This document shows positions 16,847 to 25,608 of a stretch of DNA of 64,000 bases, one piece after another (position 1 is the first letter of the stretch; the number at the start of each line of letters is the position of its first letter). Origin of the DNA: G965197005 sp965197005 (GTDB taxonomy: Bacteria > Pseudomonadota > Gammaproteobacteria > Pseudomonadales > Oceanobacteraceae). The notes below the pieces were generated by a model. The model saw only the letters and a program-made list of their open reading frames with translations, ran no database searches and was not told where the DNA came from. The translations under genes and the position numbers were made by a program. The stretch covers positions 2,604,001 through 2,668,000 of the forward strand of contig OZ239982.1 in assembly GCA_965197005.1 (NCBI GenBank), given 5' to 3'.

Positions 16847-17077
16847 ATGGCACGTTTTTTCCGTCGTCGTAAGTTTTGCCGTTTTACCGCTGAAGGTGTG
16901 ACTGAAATTGATTATAAAGATTTAGAAACCCTAAAAGCCTATATTACCGAAACAGGCAAAATTATACCTAGCCGTATTACTGGCACACGTGCACGCTATC
17001 AGCGTCAGCTTTCTACTGCCATTAAACGCGCACGTTACATTGCCTTGCTGCCTTATACAGACCAGCACGACAACTAA
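16847..17077 (+). CDS. rpsR: 30S ribosomal protein S18
   Basis: A 76-residue protein, the binding partner of S6 in the 30S platform. It has MARFFRRRKFCRFTAEG, then IDYKDLETLKAYITETGKII, PSRITGTRARYQRQLSTAIK and RARYIALLPYTDQH, all standard for the family. It lies 15 bases after rpsF with AGGAG before the ATG, so it is clearly co-translated in equal amounts with S6. Confidence 0.98.
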   Translation: MARFFRRRKFCRFTAEGVTEIDYKDLETLKAYITETGKIIPSRITGTRARYQRQLSTAIKRARYIALLPYTDQHDN

Positions 17078-17085
17078 AATAAACC

Positions 17086-17107
17086 ATCAGGTGTGCAAAC
17101 ACCTGAT
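17086..17107 (+). other. Hairpin with GNRA-type loop between rpsR and rplI
   Basis: ATCAGGTGT (17086-17094) and ACACCTGAT (17099-17107) make a perfect 9-bp stem closed by GCAA, a GNRA tetraloop. No T run follows, so it reads as an RNA-stability or processing structure, or as an attenuation element, rather than a plain terminator. Confidence 0.5.
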
Positions 17108-17190
17108 ACATTACTAATTTTGTAAGTCATACTTACTCACTTACTAAAAGACAAGGCAAATGTTGCCCTGTGATGTTTAAAGGATAAAAA

Positions 17191-17640
17191 ATGAAAATTA
17201 TATTATTAGAAAGTATTAATAAGCTTGGTGATTTAGGTGATCAGGTTAATGTTAAGTCTGGTTACGCTCGTAACTATCTTGTGCCCAAAGGCAAAGCAGT
17301 TTCCGCTACAAAAGCGAATATTGAATACTTTGAAGCACGTCGTGCAGAGCTAGAAGCGGCTGCTAAAGAAAAACTTAATGCTGCAGAAGCACGTAAACAA
17401 CAGCTTGAGGCTTTAGAGCTTAGCATTGCTGTTAAAGCGGGTGATGAAGGTAAAATGTTTGGTTCTTTAGGTACTCGTGATATCGCAGAGCTTGCTAGTA
17501 AAGCAGGAGTAGCACTGGCAAAATCAGAAGTTTCTTTACCAGAAGGACCTATTCGTCAAACGGGAGAATATGAAATCAGTTTGCCTTTGCATGCTGACGT
17601 AATTGGTATTCTTACATTACAAGTCGTTGCTGAAAGCTAA
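17191..17640 (+). CDS. rplI: 50S ribosomal protein L9
   Basis: A 149-residue large-subunit protein. The N-terminal domain MKIILLESINKLGDLGDQV with GYARNYLVPKGKA is the L9 signature. A long Ala/Glu-rich connecting helix covers residues ~42-75. The C-terminal domain has KAGDEGKMFGSLGTRDIA and PEGPIRQTGEYEISLPLH. AAAGGAT precedes the ATG. It is separated from rpsR by 113 bases containing a hairpin, with no inserted gene as seen in some relatives. It ends at a terminator. Confidence 0.98.
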   Translation: MKIILLESINKLGDLGDQVNVKSGYARNYLVPKGKAVSATKANIEYFEARRAELEAAAKEKLNAAEARKQQLEALELSIAVKAGDEGKMFGSLGTRDIAELASKAGVALAKSEVSLPEGPIRQTGEYEISLPLHADVIGILTLQVVAES

Positions 17641-17662
17641 GTATTTTTAAATTCTAAACTAC

Positions 17663-17702
17663 AAAAAAACACCGCTGGTAAAATGCCAACGGTGTTTTTT
17701 TT
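17663..17702 (+). terminator. Terminator after rplI
   Basis: AAAAAACACCG pairs with CGGTGTTTTTT around an imperfect TGG/CCA inner stem, followed by a run of T. It begins 22 bases after the rplI stop and ends the ribosomal-protein unit before dnaB. The A-run side means it could also work on the opposite strand. Confidence 0.88.
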
Positions 17703-17782
17703 ATTCTGCAAAATAGGTGCAGAATTATGCTAAATCCATTAGCATAACTTATCTATTCACCAGCAAAATAAACAAGGCAAGT

Positions 17783-19168
17783 ATGAGCGAGCAAGCCCCA
17801 GATTTTGATGATAGTCCCAAAAGTAAATTACCTCCACATTCTCCAGAGGCGGAACAGTCTGTTTTAGGTGCACTTCTGCTAGAGCCGAGTGCTTGGGAAG
17901 ATGTGATAGAAATCATTACTCAAAAGGACTTCTATCATTTATCCCATCGTCTTATTTTTGCTGCCATTGAAAATTTAATGCAGCAGCAACAAGCAGTGGA
18001 TATTTTGACGGTTAAAGAAAAACTTGAGGCTCAAAATCAACTGGTACAAATTGGTGGTGTTGAATATTTAACTGAGTTATCAGAACTAACGCCTGATATA
18101 GCAAACAGTGCTTCTTATGCCAGTATTGTCCAGCAAAGAGCGCAACAGCGTAATCTCATTCGTGCAGGTAATGAGATTATTTCTCGTGCTTATGAAACCG
18201 ACGGTGATGATACGCTGACTTTGATTTCTGATGCAGAAAAACTGATTGCTGATATTAGCGACGATAACCGCACTAATTCAGGCCCTGAGGCTCTTTCTCC
18301 TATTTTGCAAGAGACCATTAATCAAATGCAGGAGCTAAGCCAAAGAGGTGATGGGTTAACAGGCTTAGATACAGGTTTTATAGAAATAAATAAGCGTACT
18401 TCAGGATTGCAAAAAGCGGATTTAATTATTATTGCAGGGCGACCTTCAATGGGTAAAACAACCTATGCAATGAACCTTGTTGAAAATACGCTAGTTCATA
18501 ATCAACGACCGAGTCTGGTTTTTAGTATGGAAATGCCAGCACAATCAATAGTGATGCGTATGATTGCCTCTGTTGCAAAAATAAATCAGGGTCATGTGCG
18601 TAACGGAAAACTAACCCAAGAGGAATATGACCGTCTGCCCAGTGCGATTAAAAAACTAAAGGCAATGCCGTTATTTATTGATGATACAGCAGCGTTAACG
18701 CCTCAAGAATTACGTGCCAGAGCACGTAAAGTATATCGTGAGCAAGGGGATTTAGGGCTGATTATGGTAGATTATCTACAGCTTATGCAGGTAAAAGGCA
18801 ATAGTGAAGGGCGCACCCAAGAAATATCCATCATTTCACGCTCATTAAAAGGGATTGCAAAAGAATTTAATTGTCCTGTTATTGCGCTTTCGCAGTTAAA
18901 TCGTTCTTTAGAGCAACGTCCTAATAAACGTCCTGTTATGTCTGACTTACGAGAATCTGGTGCCATTGAGCAAGATGCGGATATTATTCAATTTTTATAC
19001 CGTGATGAAGTTTATAATGAAGATAGCCCAGAAAAAGGCATCGCCGAGGTGATTACAGGCAAACATAGAAATGGTGAGATAGGCACAGATCGCCTTGCCT
19101 TTTTGGGGCAATTTTCACGGTTTGAAAATTTGGCTCATCAATACCAAGAACAACCCCCAACACAATAG
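17783..19168 (+). CDS. dnaB: Replicative DNA helicase DnaB
   Basis: A 461-residue hexameric 5'-3' helicase that drives the replication fork. The N-terminal domain has PHSPEAEQSVLGALLLEP. The RecA-like motor has Walker A IIAGRPSMGKTTYAMNL, LVFSMEMPAQSIVMRM, the Walker B region LGLIMVDYLQLMQ, and SRSLKGIAKEFNCPVIALSQ followed by DLRESGAIEQDADIIQFLYR. The frame opens earlier at a GTG, but ATG 17783 (MSEQAPDF) has AAGGCAAG before it and fits the family length. No intein interrupts it. Its position after rplI is the common gammaproteobacterial order. Confidence 0.97.
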   Translation: MSEQAPDFDDSPKSKLPPHSPEAEQSVLGALLLEPSAWEDVIEIITQKDFYHLSHRLIFAAIENLMQQQQAVDILTVKEKLEAQNQLVQIGGVEYLTELSELTPDIANSASYASIVQQRAQQRNLIRAGNEIISRAYETDGDDTLTLISDAEKLIADISDDNRTNSGPEALSPILQETINQMQELSQRGDGLTGLDTGFIEINKRTSGLQKADLIIIAGRPSMGKTTYAMNLVENTLVHNQRPSLVFSMEMPAQSIVMRMIASVAKINQGHVRNGKLTQEEYDRLPSAIKKLKAMPLFIDDTAALTPQELRARARKVYREQGDLGLIMVDYLQLMQVKGNSEGRTQEISIISRSLKGIAKEFNCPVIALSQLNRSLEQRPNKRPVMSDLRESGAIEQDADIIQFLYRDEVYNEDSPEKGIAEVITGKHRNGEIGTDRLAFLGQFSRFENLAHQYQEQPPTQ

Positions 19169-19176
19169 GCAAAAAA

Positions 19177-19698
19177 GTGCAGTTTACCCCTAATTTAGAG
19201 CTGAAATCAGGACAGCTTAAAGCCCTAAACAAAGATGACGCACCTGCTTTATTAAAGCTGTATCAACAGCTTAGTTTAACGTCCAGTCAACGACCGCAAA
19301 AACTGACCGATATAGAGCGTTTAATTGATTTAAGTGTGCAAATGGCAGCAACTCAGCGTGGCATGTTATGGATTTTACAAATACAGCAACAACCTCAAGG
19401 GATACTCAATCTTTTTGATTGGCAACCAAGTTTGCTAAAAGCCAGTATACGACTAGATGCGCTAGCGGGTACAGATGAGTCTATTTTAATTGATAGTTTG
19501 TATGTAAGCACTCACTATTTATCAGAAAAATATCATATCCATAATTTTTGTTATCCTCTTTTGCAGCAACAGCAAGCGCAAATTGAGCCCATCTTAGCAC
19601 CTAGTGGTTTTCAATACAGTCTAACCCAGCGTCAAGCACAGGTGCTTGCTAACCAACAATATGCAGATATTGCGCTCTATCATAAACTACTAGACTAG
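19177..19698 (+). CDS. GNAT-like hypothetical protein
   Basis: A 173-residue protein starting at GTG, 8 bases after dnaB, so probably co-transcribed. The N-terminal LKALNKDDAPALLKLYQQLS resembles the first helix region of GNAT acetyltransferases. The middle WILQIQQQPQGILNLFDW resembles the central strands, but the acetyl-CoA loop is not recognisable. It could be a degenerate or divergent acetyltransferase. It is rich in Gln and Leu. No function can be given. Confidence 0.6.
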   Translation: MQFTPNLELKSGQLKALNKDDAPALLKLYQQLSLTSSQRPQKLTDIERLIDLSVQMAATQRGMLWILQIQQQPQGILNLFDWQPSLLKASIRLDALAGTDESILIDSLYVSTHYLSEKYHIHNFCYPLLQQQQAQIEPILAPSGFQYSLTQRQAQVLANQQYADIALYHKLLD

Positions 19699-19808
19699 GG
19701 CGATTGGATTATCCAAAGGTAGAGTGGCTTATCTGCTAGCTAAAGGACCGTATTCATGTTGCTGCACGGTTGCTCATTTAGTTTTTAAATTGCAGTCACT
19801 AGCAGACA

Positions 19809-20204
19809 TTATTCATATATTCGTCCGTTGTGTTTTAGCCAGCCGTGGGGGTGTCTATTATCAGGGTCTCTATGTGTCCAGTGAATAATGCCGCCTTTTT
19901 TATTCCATTCATATTCAGCATAAAATTCAATGGTATCGCCAATATGTAAATTTTCTATCTTGGGGGCTAAATCAATATTATGAGCAACCAATATGGTTTG
20001 CTGTGAGTCTAGTTTGAGTATAAATCGTTGATGTTTAGTCCCTTTAGTGTCATCAGGCAAAAGACGAATAACAACTCCCTGACTTTTAACTTGTAGGTTG
20101 CTTTGGTGGTTATAAAATGCCTTTTTTAGCTGTTCATCATTCGCTTGCCCATTAATAGACGCAAGTGCGAGTATTGTCATGAATAGAATAATAAAATATT
20201 TCAT
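19809..20204 (-). CDS. DUF3465 family exported protein
   Basis: A 131-residue protein with a signal peptide (MKYFIILFMTILALASINGQA) and an OB-like domain. The C-terminal GDTIEFYAEYEWNKKGGIIHW followed by THRDP and GWLKHNGRIYE is the DUF3465 hallmark. The function is unknown; it is likely periplasmic. It stands alone: a plus-strand gene ends 110 bases on one side and an acyltransferase gene ends 123 bases on the other. A CCGTTTAAACGG palindrome lies just upstream of its start (near 20252) and could be an operator. Confidence 0.8.
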   Translation of the reverse strand: MKYFIILFMTILALASINGQANDEQLKKAFYNHQSNLQVKSQGVVIRLLPDDTKGTKHQRFILKLDSQQTILVAHNIDLAPKIENLHIGDTIEFYAEYEWNKKGGIIHWTHRDPDNRHPHGWLKHNGRIYE

Positions 20205-20327
20205 CTGTTAAGCCTTATTTTTGTACATCAAATAGATGTAAGTCTGTTAAAAAACCGTTTAAACGGAGGTTATCACCTTAATTCACCTAAGTATAGCGTT
20301 TATAAATATTATGTTTTCTATCTGCAT

Positions 20328-21137
20328 TTAGTCTTGTTGGTCTTTTAATGCAAGGGTTGTATTTTGTAAAAATAGTCGCATGGCTTCGTAATCATTGGCA
20401 AATTTTTCTAGTTCTGAAAATTCAATGCGTTTGCCTATTTTAATCTGGGTTGTGGTGTTTTTTCTGCCTAAAAATTCAGCGGGTATGCGTAAGGTGCGTA
20501 GTACGGGGTGAATTTTTCCTAGAATATGAAAACTTAATCGGTTGTTGCCATGAAAGTAGATCGGAATAACGGGCACTTTGGCTTTTTCTATCAGGCGCAT
20601 ACTAGATAGCAGCCAGTCTCTATCTTGCATGCCTTTTTTGCCCTTATACCATGTTGCTACCTCGCCTGCGGGGAAGATGCCTAGCCCTTGTCCTGTAGCA
20701 AGGTGGTCGAGGGATTTTTTAAGACCGCCCATATTTTTATTTTTGGCTTTTTCAAATGGATTAACGGTTATAAAATATTGGCGTACGGGAATAAAATAGC
20801 TTAATAGAAAGTTTGCAACAACCATATAGCCAGGGCGAATTTTATTCATAAACATCAAAATACCCATGCCATCAAAAAATCCAAATGGGTGGTTGGATAC
20901 CGTTATAAATGCACCCTTATCTGGTATTTGTTGTGCCAGTTTTTGCATATTAACATCAAGGTGCATGTTTAGGTCTTGGTAGGCTTCTTCTATAAGTGCC
21001 GTGCCTTCTCTGTTTTGCATGCGTGAATAGACTTTATATATGGGTTTTAGGCGCAATAAAGCAATGAGTATGTTAAGTTTCCAACCTGATAGGTTGGTCG
21101 CTGCTTGCAGACCTTTATAATCGACCATATCGTGCAT
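20328..21137 (-). CDS. Lysophospholipid acyltransferase family protein
   Basis: A 269-residue acyltransferase of the PlsC-like (LPLAT) superfamily. The catalytic H-x4-D box is SNHPFGFFDGMGI near residue 82. The downstream GIFPAGEVATW (near 155) is the phosphate/acyl-acceptor motif, in the FPAGE form found in hemolysin-like and OlsA/OlsB-neighbour acyltransferases. VPVIPIYFHGNNRL is the fourth block. There is no clear membrane span, so peripheral membrane association is likely. It is divergent from the flavoprotein gene at 21190 across 52 bases. The substrate is not deducible. Confidence 0.85.
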   Translation of the reverse strand: MHDMVDYKGLQAATNLSGWKLNILIALLRLKPIYKVYSRMQNREGTALIEEAYQDLNMHLDVNMQKLAQQIPDKGAFITVSNHPFGFFDGMGILMFMNKIRPGYMVVANFLLSYFIPVRQYFITVNPFEKAKNKNMGGLKKSLDHLATGQGLGIFPAGEVATWYKGKKGMQDRDWLLSSMRLIEKAKVPVIPIYFHGNNRLSFHILGKIHPVLRTLRIPAEFLGRKNTTTQIKIGKRIEFSELEKFANDYEAMRLFLQNTTLALKDQQD

Positions 21138-21189
21138 AAATAATCCTAGGTTTAAATTGAGAGCAACATGATAACATGAAGAAAAAAAT

Positions 21190-22392
21190 ATGAAGAACCA
21201 CTACGATGTCATTATTATTGGAGCAGGTGCAGCGGGCTTATTTTGTGCTGCACAAGTAGGGCAGGCGGGACGTTCGGTTTTGCTGTTAGAACATGCCAAT
21301 AAGGTTGGTAAAAAAATTTTAATGTCAGGAGGAGGGCATTGTAATTTTACCAATTATGAAGTGAGTAGTGAGCAGTATTTAAGTCATAATCCCCATTTTT
21401 GTAAGTCTGCATTAAGTCAGTATTCCCAATGGGATTTTATTGCGCTAATTGAGGCGTATGCGATTTCTTACCATGAGAAAAAAGAGGGTCAGTTATTTTG
21501 TGATGAAAAGGCCCGTTTGATTGTGGATATGCTCCTTAATGAAGTACAAAAAGGTAAAGGAGAAATACGTTTAAAGACAGCGGTGAGTTCGATTAAGAAA
21601 ACATCTAATGGTTTTCAAGTTAAAGCAGGCGGTGCATTGCTTGAGGCAGAAAATTTAGTGATGGCAACAGGAGGTCCTTCTATTCCTTCTTTAGGGGCAA
21701 GTGATTTTGGGTATCAGATAGCACAACAGTTTGGTTTAAAGTTGTATCCACCAAGGGCAGCATTAGTGCCTTTTGTGTTAACAGATAACACACATAAGCA
21801 AATGTGTGAACAGTTAGCAGGTAGTGCATTTAAAGCAGCGGTTCGGGTGAATAAAACACACTTTGTAGATGATGTATTAATTACTCATAGGGGGTTAAGC
21901 GGTCCTGCTATTTTGCAAATTTCTTCTTATTGGAAAACGGGTGATAGCCTATGGATTGATATGTTACCTGATATATCGGTGCAAGATTACTTAGCTGATT
22001 TAAAAATTAAGCAGCCTAAGCTAAATTTACAAAAATGGTTGGCAACGGTACTCAGTCACAAGCTGGCAAATTATTTATTACAGTTATTTAATATTCAGGA
22101 AAAGCAGTTGGCAAATATAGCTCAAGATAAGTTGTTTGCGCTTGCAGACAGGTTGAATAATTGGCATATAAAACCTGCAGGTACAGAGGGTTACCGTACC
22201 GCAGAAGTGGCTTTAGGTGGTGTGGATACCAATGAGCTGTCGTCTAAAACAATGCAGGTTAAAAAATATCAGGGGCTGTATTTTATTGGTGAGCTAATCG
22301 ATGTAACAGGGCATCTAGGGGGGTATAATTTTCAGTGGGCTTGGTCAAGTGCAATGGCTTGCGCTAAAGGCATTATTGCTGATTATCAGTAG
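21190..22392 (+). CDS. HI0933/YhiN family flavoprotein
   Basis: A 400-residue FAD-dependent protein. The dinucleotide-binding DVIIIGAGAAGLFCAAQVG is at the N-terminus. VGKKILMSGGGHCNFTN is the family-specific FAD loop. LVMATGGPSIPSLGASDFGY lies in the middle, and the C-terminal FIGELIDVTGHLGGYNFQWA closes the FAD site. This is the HI0933 (YhiN) family, whose reaction is unassigned. The length is normal. AAGAAAAAAAT before the ATG gives a weak ribosome site. The gene is monocistronic. Confidence 0.93.
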   Translation: MKNHYDVIIIGAGAAGLFCAAQVGQAGRSVLLLEHANKVGKKILMSGGGHCNFTNYEVSSEQYLSHNPHFCKSALSQYSQWDFIALIEAYAISYHEKKEGQLFCDEKARLIVDMLLNEVQKGKGEIRLKTAVSSIKKTSNGFQVKAGGALLEAENLVMATGGPSIPSLGASDFGYQIAQQFGLKLYPPRAALVPFVLTDNTHKQMCEQLAGSAFKAAVRVNKTHFVDDVLITHRGLSGPAILQISSYWKTGDSLWIDMLPDISVQDYLADLKIKQPKLNLQKWLATVLSHKLANYLLQLFNIQEKQLANIAQDKLFALADRLNNWHIKPAGTEGYRTAEVALGGVDTNELSSKTMQVKKYQGLYFIGELIDVTGHLGGYNFQWAWSSAMACAKGIIADYQ

Positions 22393-22427
22393 AAGTCGTC
22401 CCTGACTTGTAAGTTATAAAATGCAAG

Positions 22428-22610
22428 TTAGCTTTTTAGTCGGTCTTGTAGCACTTTGAATTTTTTTACTTTCTCAGGATTAAATAGCATTTCGCCGTTG
22501 TTGTCTTCGCTATCTAATAGTCCCTCGCGGACATAGCGTTTAATCGTGACTTCTTTTAATTCTAAATACTCGCAGACTGCTTGCATGTTCATTAGGGTTG
22601 TTTCTGACAT
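22428..22610 (-). CDS. Small helix-turn-helix protein (MerR/excisionase-like)
   Basis: A 60-residue protein, almost entirely one winged helix-turn-helix: MNMQAVCEYLELKEVTIKRY then VREGLLDSE and the wing GEMLFNPEKVKKF. This is the MerR-type or AlpA/excisionase-type fold without an effector domain. No recombinase is nearby, so an excisionase role is not supported. It may be a stand-alone regulator. It is divergent from the LysR-type regulator at 22783, and the 172-bp region between them is AT-rich. Confidence 0.75.
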   Translation of the reverse strand: MSETTLMNMQAVCEYLELKEVTIKRYVREGLLDSEDNNGEMLFNPEKVKKFKVLQDRLKS

Positions 22611-22782
22611 TGTTTACTCCAGTTAAGTTGTACGAATATTCTAAGGATAGACAAAAATTCAGATTTTGAGAAAAATTTATAAAAAAATGACGATCTTATT
22701 TAAAAAGAGGTGGTTTTTTTGAGGTTGGTTTAATTTTTAAAACTGCTTTAGAATGAGCAAATTGATTTTTTAGGTAGATAAA

Positions 22783-23757
22783 ATGAAGTTACAGCAGCTT
22801 AGATATGCTTTAGAAGTCGCAAAAAACAACTTAAATGTATCTGATACAGCGCAGCGTCTTTATACCTCTCAACCTGGTATTAGCAAGCAAATTAAGCTGT
22901 TGGAAGATGAGCTGGGTATTGAAATATTTTCTCGTAATGGCAAACATCTTAGCAAAGTTACGCCTGCTGGAGAGCAGGTTTTGGCTTTAAGCAAAGAGAT
23001 TTTGGAGCGAATAGAAAATATAAAGCGCATTGCTTTGGAGTTTAGTCATAAAGAGAAAGGCGCATTGTCGATTGCGACCACGCATACTCAAGCTAGATAC
23101 ATGCTACCTCCTATTATTGAAAAATTTATGCAGCGTTATCCTGAGGTTTCTTTGCATTTAAATCAGGGAACGCCTATGCAAATTGCTGAAATGGCGGCTT
23201 CTGCTACCGCTGATTTTGCGATTGCAACTGAGGCAATGGAGCATTTTAGTGAATTGGTCATGATGCCTTGTTATCACTGGAATCGTTGTATTTTAGTGCC
23301 TAAATCGCACCCCTTAGCCAAGTTAAAAAGACCCAGCATAAAGCAGTTAAGTGACTACCCATTGGTTACTTATGTGTTTGGTTTTACAGGACGTTCTAAA
23401 CTTGATGAGGCATTTAAAGCAGAAGGTAAAACGCCCAAAATTGCATTTACTGCAGCCGATGCTGATGTAATCAAAACCTATGTTCGCTTAGGTGTTGGGG
23501 TGGGTATTTTGGCACGCATGGCGATTGATGAAGAAGCAGATAAAGATTTGGTTGTGATTAATGCGAGCCATTTATTTGCTGCAAGTATTACTAAAATTGG
23601 TTTTGCAAAAGGTGTGATGTTGCGTAGTTATATGTATGATTTTATACAAATGTTTGCACCACATTTGAGCAAAGAGGTGGTTGATAAAGCAATGGCTTTA
23701 GAAACAAAAAAGGAGTTAAATGCGTTATTTGCTAATTTAAAAATACCTGAATATTAA
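22783..23757 (+). CDS. CysB-type LysR transcription regulator
   Basis: A 324-residue regulator. The N-terminal winged HTH MKLQQLRYALEVAKNNLNVS followed by TAQRLYTSQPGISKQIKLLE is the CysB subgroup form (LQQLRY, TSQPGISKQ). The inducer domain has the subgroup segments LSIATTHTQARYMLPP and YPLVTYVFGFTGRSK, which in CysB bind N-acetylserine or sulfate-type ligands. It probably controls sulfur assimilation, but no cys genes lie nearby, so the regulon is inferred. TAGGTAG is upstream of the ATG. Its stop shares TTAA with the convergent pabB gene. Confidence 0.9.
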   Translation: MKLQQLRYALEVAKNNLNVSDTAQRLYTSQPGISKQIKLLEDELGIEIFSRNGKHLSKVTPAGEQVLALSKEILERIENIKRIALEFSHKEKGALSIATTHTQARYMLPPIIEKFMQRYPEVSLHLNQGTPMQIAEMAASATADFAIATEAMEHFSELVMMPCYHWNRCILVPKSHPLAKLKRPSIKQLSDYPLVTYVFGFTGRSKLDEAFKAEGKTPKIAFTAADADVIKTYVRLGVGVGILARMAIDEEADKDLVVINASHLFAASITKIGFAKGVMLRSYMYDFIQMFAPHLSKEVVDKAMALETKKELNALFANLKIPEY

Positions 23758-25049
23758 AATGCCAAGGACAGTAAACTATCAATTTTATGCTGTATTTCTT
23801 GGTACTCTTCGTGCCAGACAGAATCAATAACAATACCGCCGCCACCCCAGCAATAGGCTGCTTTAGGGGTGGCTTCAATAGATCGAATTAAAATATTAAA
23901 ATCGCTATGACCCGCATCATCAATGTAGCCTAAACTGCCACAGTAAAAGCCTCTAGGCGCAGCCTCTAGTTCATGGATAATTTCAATGGCTCGTTTTTTG
24001 GGCGCACCAGTGATAGAGCCGCCTGGAAATACATCTTGTATGAGCTGAGCAAGTTGATGTTTGGGTTTAAGCGTCGCGGAGATATGTGAGACTAGATGGT
24101 GTACATTTTTATAGCTTTCTAAATTAAAAATGGGTTCTACTTTAACTGAATTTAATGCAGCACTTTGGCTTAAATCATTACGCAACAAGTCCACAATCAT
24201 CAGATTTTCAGCACGGTTTTTAGGGCAGTTTTGTAATTGTTGTTTAAACATGTCGTCTGCTATTTGTGTTGCGCCTCGCGGCATGGTGCCTTTAATAGGG
24301 CTGGCTGTTATTTTTCCATTTTTAATTTGAATTAAGCGCTCAGGTGAGACTGAAAAAAGAGTCCGTATTTGCTGGGTTTCCTGTACTTTAAAATAAGCAC
24401 AAAAAGGGGCTTGAAAATGCTGAAATAGAGCAAGAGGGGATTGTTGGGTAAGGTCTTGATGGCATTTATAGGGGTAGGTTAGATTAATTTGATAGGCATC
24501 GCCTTCGGCTAAATAGTGCTGCACACGATTAAATGCTTGTTGATATTGAGATTGAGACCATTCTGGTTGCCAGTTTGGGCGTATTGGTGCTGTATCTGCT
24601 TGCTGAATGACGGACTTGATATCAGCATGTATTTTGTTAATGTCAGCATGGCTTAATTTTTGATAGCTTTGAATAAAAGTGTGTTGTTTATTTAAGTCCA
24701 GATAGAGAGAAAAAGCATGATAGTGTGCATAAATACAGTCTGTTTGTTGGTTTAAGTATCTATCTGCACCTGCGCTATAAGGCAAAGCCAAGATCCAGCC
24801 TGCTATAAAATGCTCACTTTGCAGGAACTCGCCTGCTTGCTGATTGATGTTGAGGTCTTTTAAATTTTGCCAAGTTGGTTGCTGTTTTTTACTTGGTTGA
24901 TAGGCAATAACTGCATGGTGATGTGTTTGCTTAGAGCGGTTGAGTTTGCCATTATAAAATACCGTTACTTCTTTAAAGTAAGCCACTTTAGATAAAAGCT
25001 GCTCAGGATTGATAGATACTAAAGGATAAATAAATGGGGCATTGGGCAT
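23754..25049 (-). CDS. pabB: Aminodeoxychorismate synthase component I
   Basis: A 431-residue chorismate-utilising enzyme that makes 4-amino-4-deoxychorismate with a PabA amidotransferase, on the way to p-aminobenzoate and folate. It shows SVSPERLIQIKNGKI, ASPIKGTMPRG with the PabB-specific nucleophilic Lys (PIKGT), AENLMIVDLLRNDLSQ, VFPGGSITGAPKKRAIEII and GGGIVIDSVW. The PIKGT form separates it from TrpE (PIAGT). The length suits PabB. pabA is not in the window. folA, at 49.8 kb, acts later in the same pathway but is not linked. Confidence 0.93.
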   Translation of the reverse strand: MPNAPFIYPLVSINPEQLLSKVAYFKEVTVFYNGKLNRSKQTHHHAVIAYQPSKKQQPTWQNLKDLNINQQAGEFLQSEHFIAGWILALPYSAGADRYLNQQTDCIYAHYHAFSLYLDLNKQHTFIQSYQKLSHADINKIHADIKSVIQQADTAPIRPNWQPEWSQSQYQQAFNRVQHYLAEGDAYQINLTYPYKCHQDLTQQSPLALFQHFQAPFCAYFKVQETQQIRTLFSVSPERLIQIKNGKITASPIKGTMPRGATQIADDMFKQQLQNCPKNRAENLMIVDLLRNDLSQSAALNSVKVEPIFNLESYKNVHHLVSHISATLKPKHQLAQLIQDVFPGGSITGAPKKRAIEIIHELEAAPRGFYCGSLGYIDDAGHSDFNILIRSIEATPKAAYCWGGGGIVIDSVWHEEYQEIQHKIDSLLSLAF

Positions 25050-25138
25050 GGGCTATATCACTAAGACATGGAAAATGCTATTTTAACATTGAAGGCTGCG
25101 TTTGGGTTGTTGTTTAGACACATAAAAATAACAATAAA

Positions 25139-25570
25139 TTATTGATATTTAATAATATTTATTGGTTGTTTTTTTGGGTCTAATTTATGTTGAGTTAAAA
25201 ATGCCCAACTAAAAAACAGCATAAACAATAAATCGTTTAGACCATAAATAGAATAAAATATGCCTGCTAGATAATCCTTGGCATAGACCGCTTGTAGGCT
25301 ATGCGTGAACAGCCAAATAACCCATAACACAACATAGATTAGCTTTTCTAATACAAAAACCCCTAGCAGCCATTTAATATTGCCTTTAAGAGTCAGGCAG
25401 GCAAGATAGGTCAGTCCCCAAAGTATAATCATCAGTAAACCAAAATTTGACATCACTATTGGATCGGCTGAATTTAAAGCCGTATTGCTAAATCCACGAG
25501 AAAAGATGAGTACGCTAAAGTTGGCACAAGCGGCAAGTATTATGCCTATTTTAAAGATGTTTGTGGGCAT
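25139..25570 (-). CDS. Four-helix integral membrane protein, unknown
   Basis: A 143-residue protein with four hydrophobic segments: IGIILAACANFSVLIF, SNFGLLMIILWGLTYLACLT, GVFVLEKLIYVVLWVIWLF and GLNDLLFMLFFSWAFLT. I chose the ATG at 25570 because AAAGG lies 9 bases upstream; the frame extends 11 codons further. It ends KQPINIIKYQ. It is last in the trpS-scpA-scpB-rluB-nitroreductase series with a 38-base gap. The family is not recognised and no transport motif is visible. Confidence 0.7.
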   Translation of the reverse strand: MPTNIFKIGIILAACANFSVLIFSRGFSNTALNSADPIVMSNFGLLMIILWGLTYLACLTLKGNIKWLLGVFVLEKLIYVVLWVIWLFTHSLQAVYAKDYLAGIFYSIYGLNDLLFMLFFSWAFLTQHKLDPKKQPINIIKYQ

Positions 25571-25608
25571 CAGAATAAACCTTTGTTGGTGGTTGTTAAG
25601 CATTGAGA

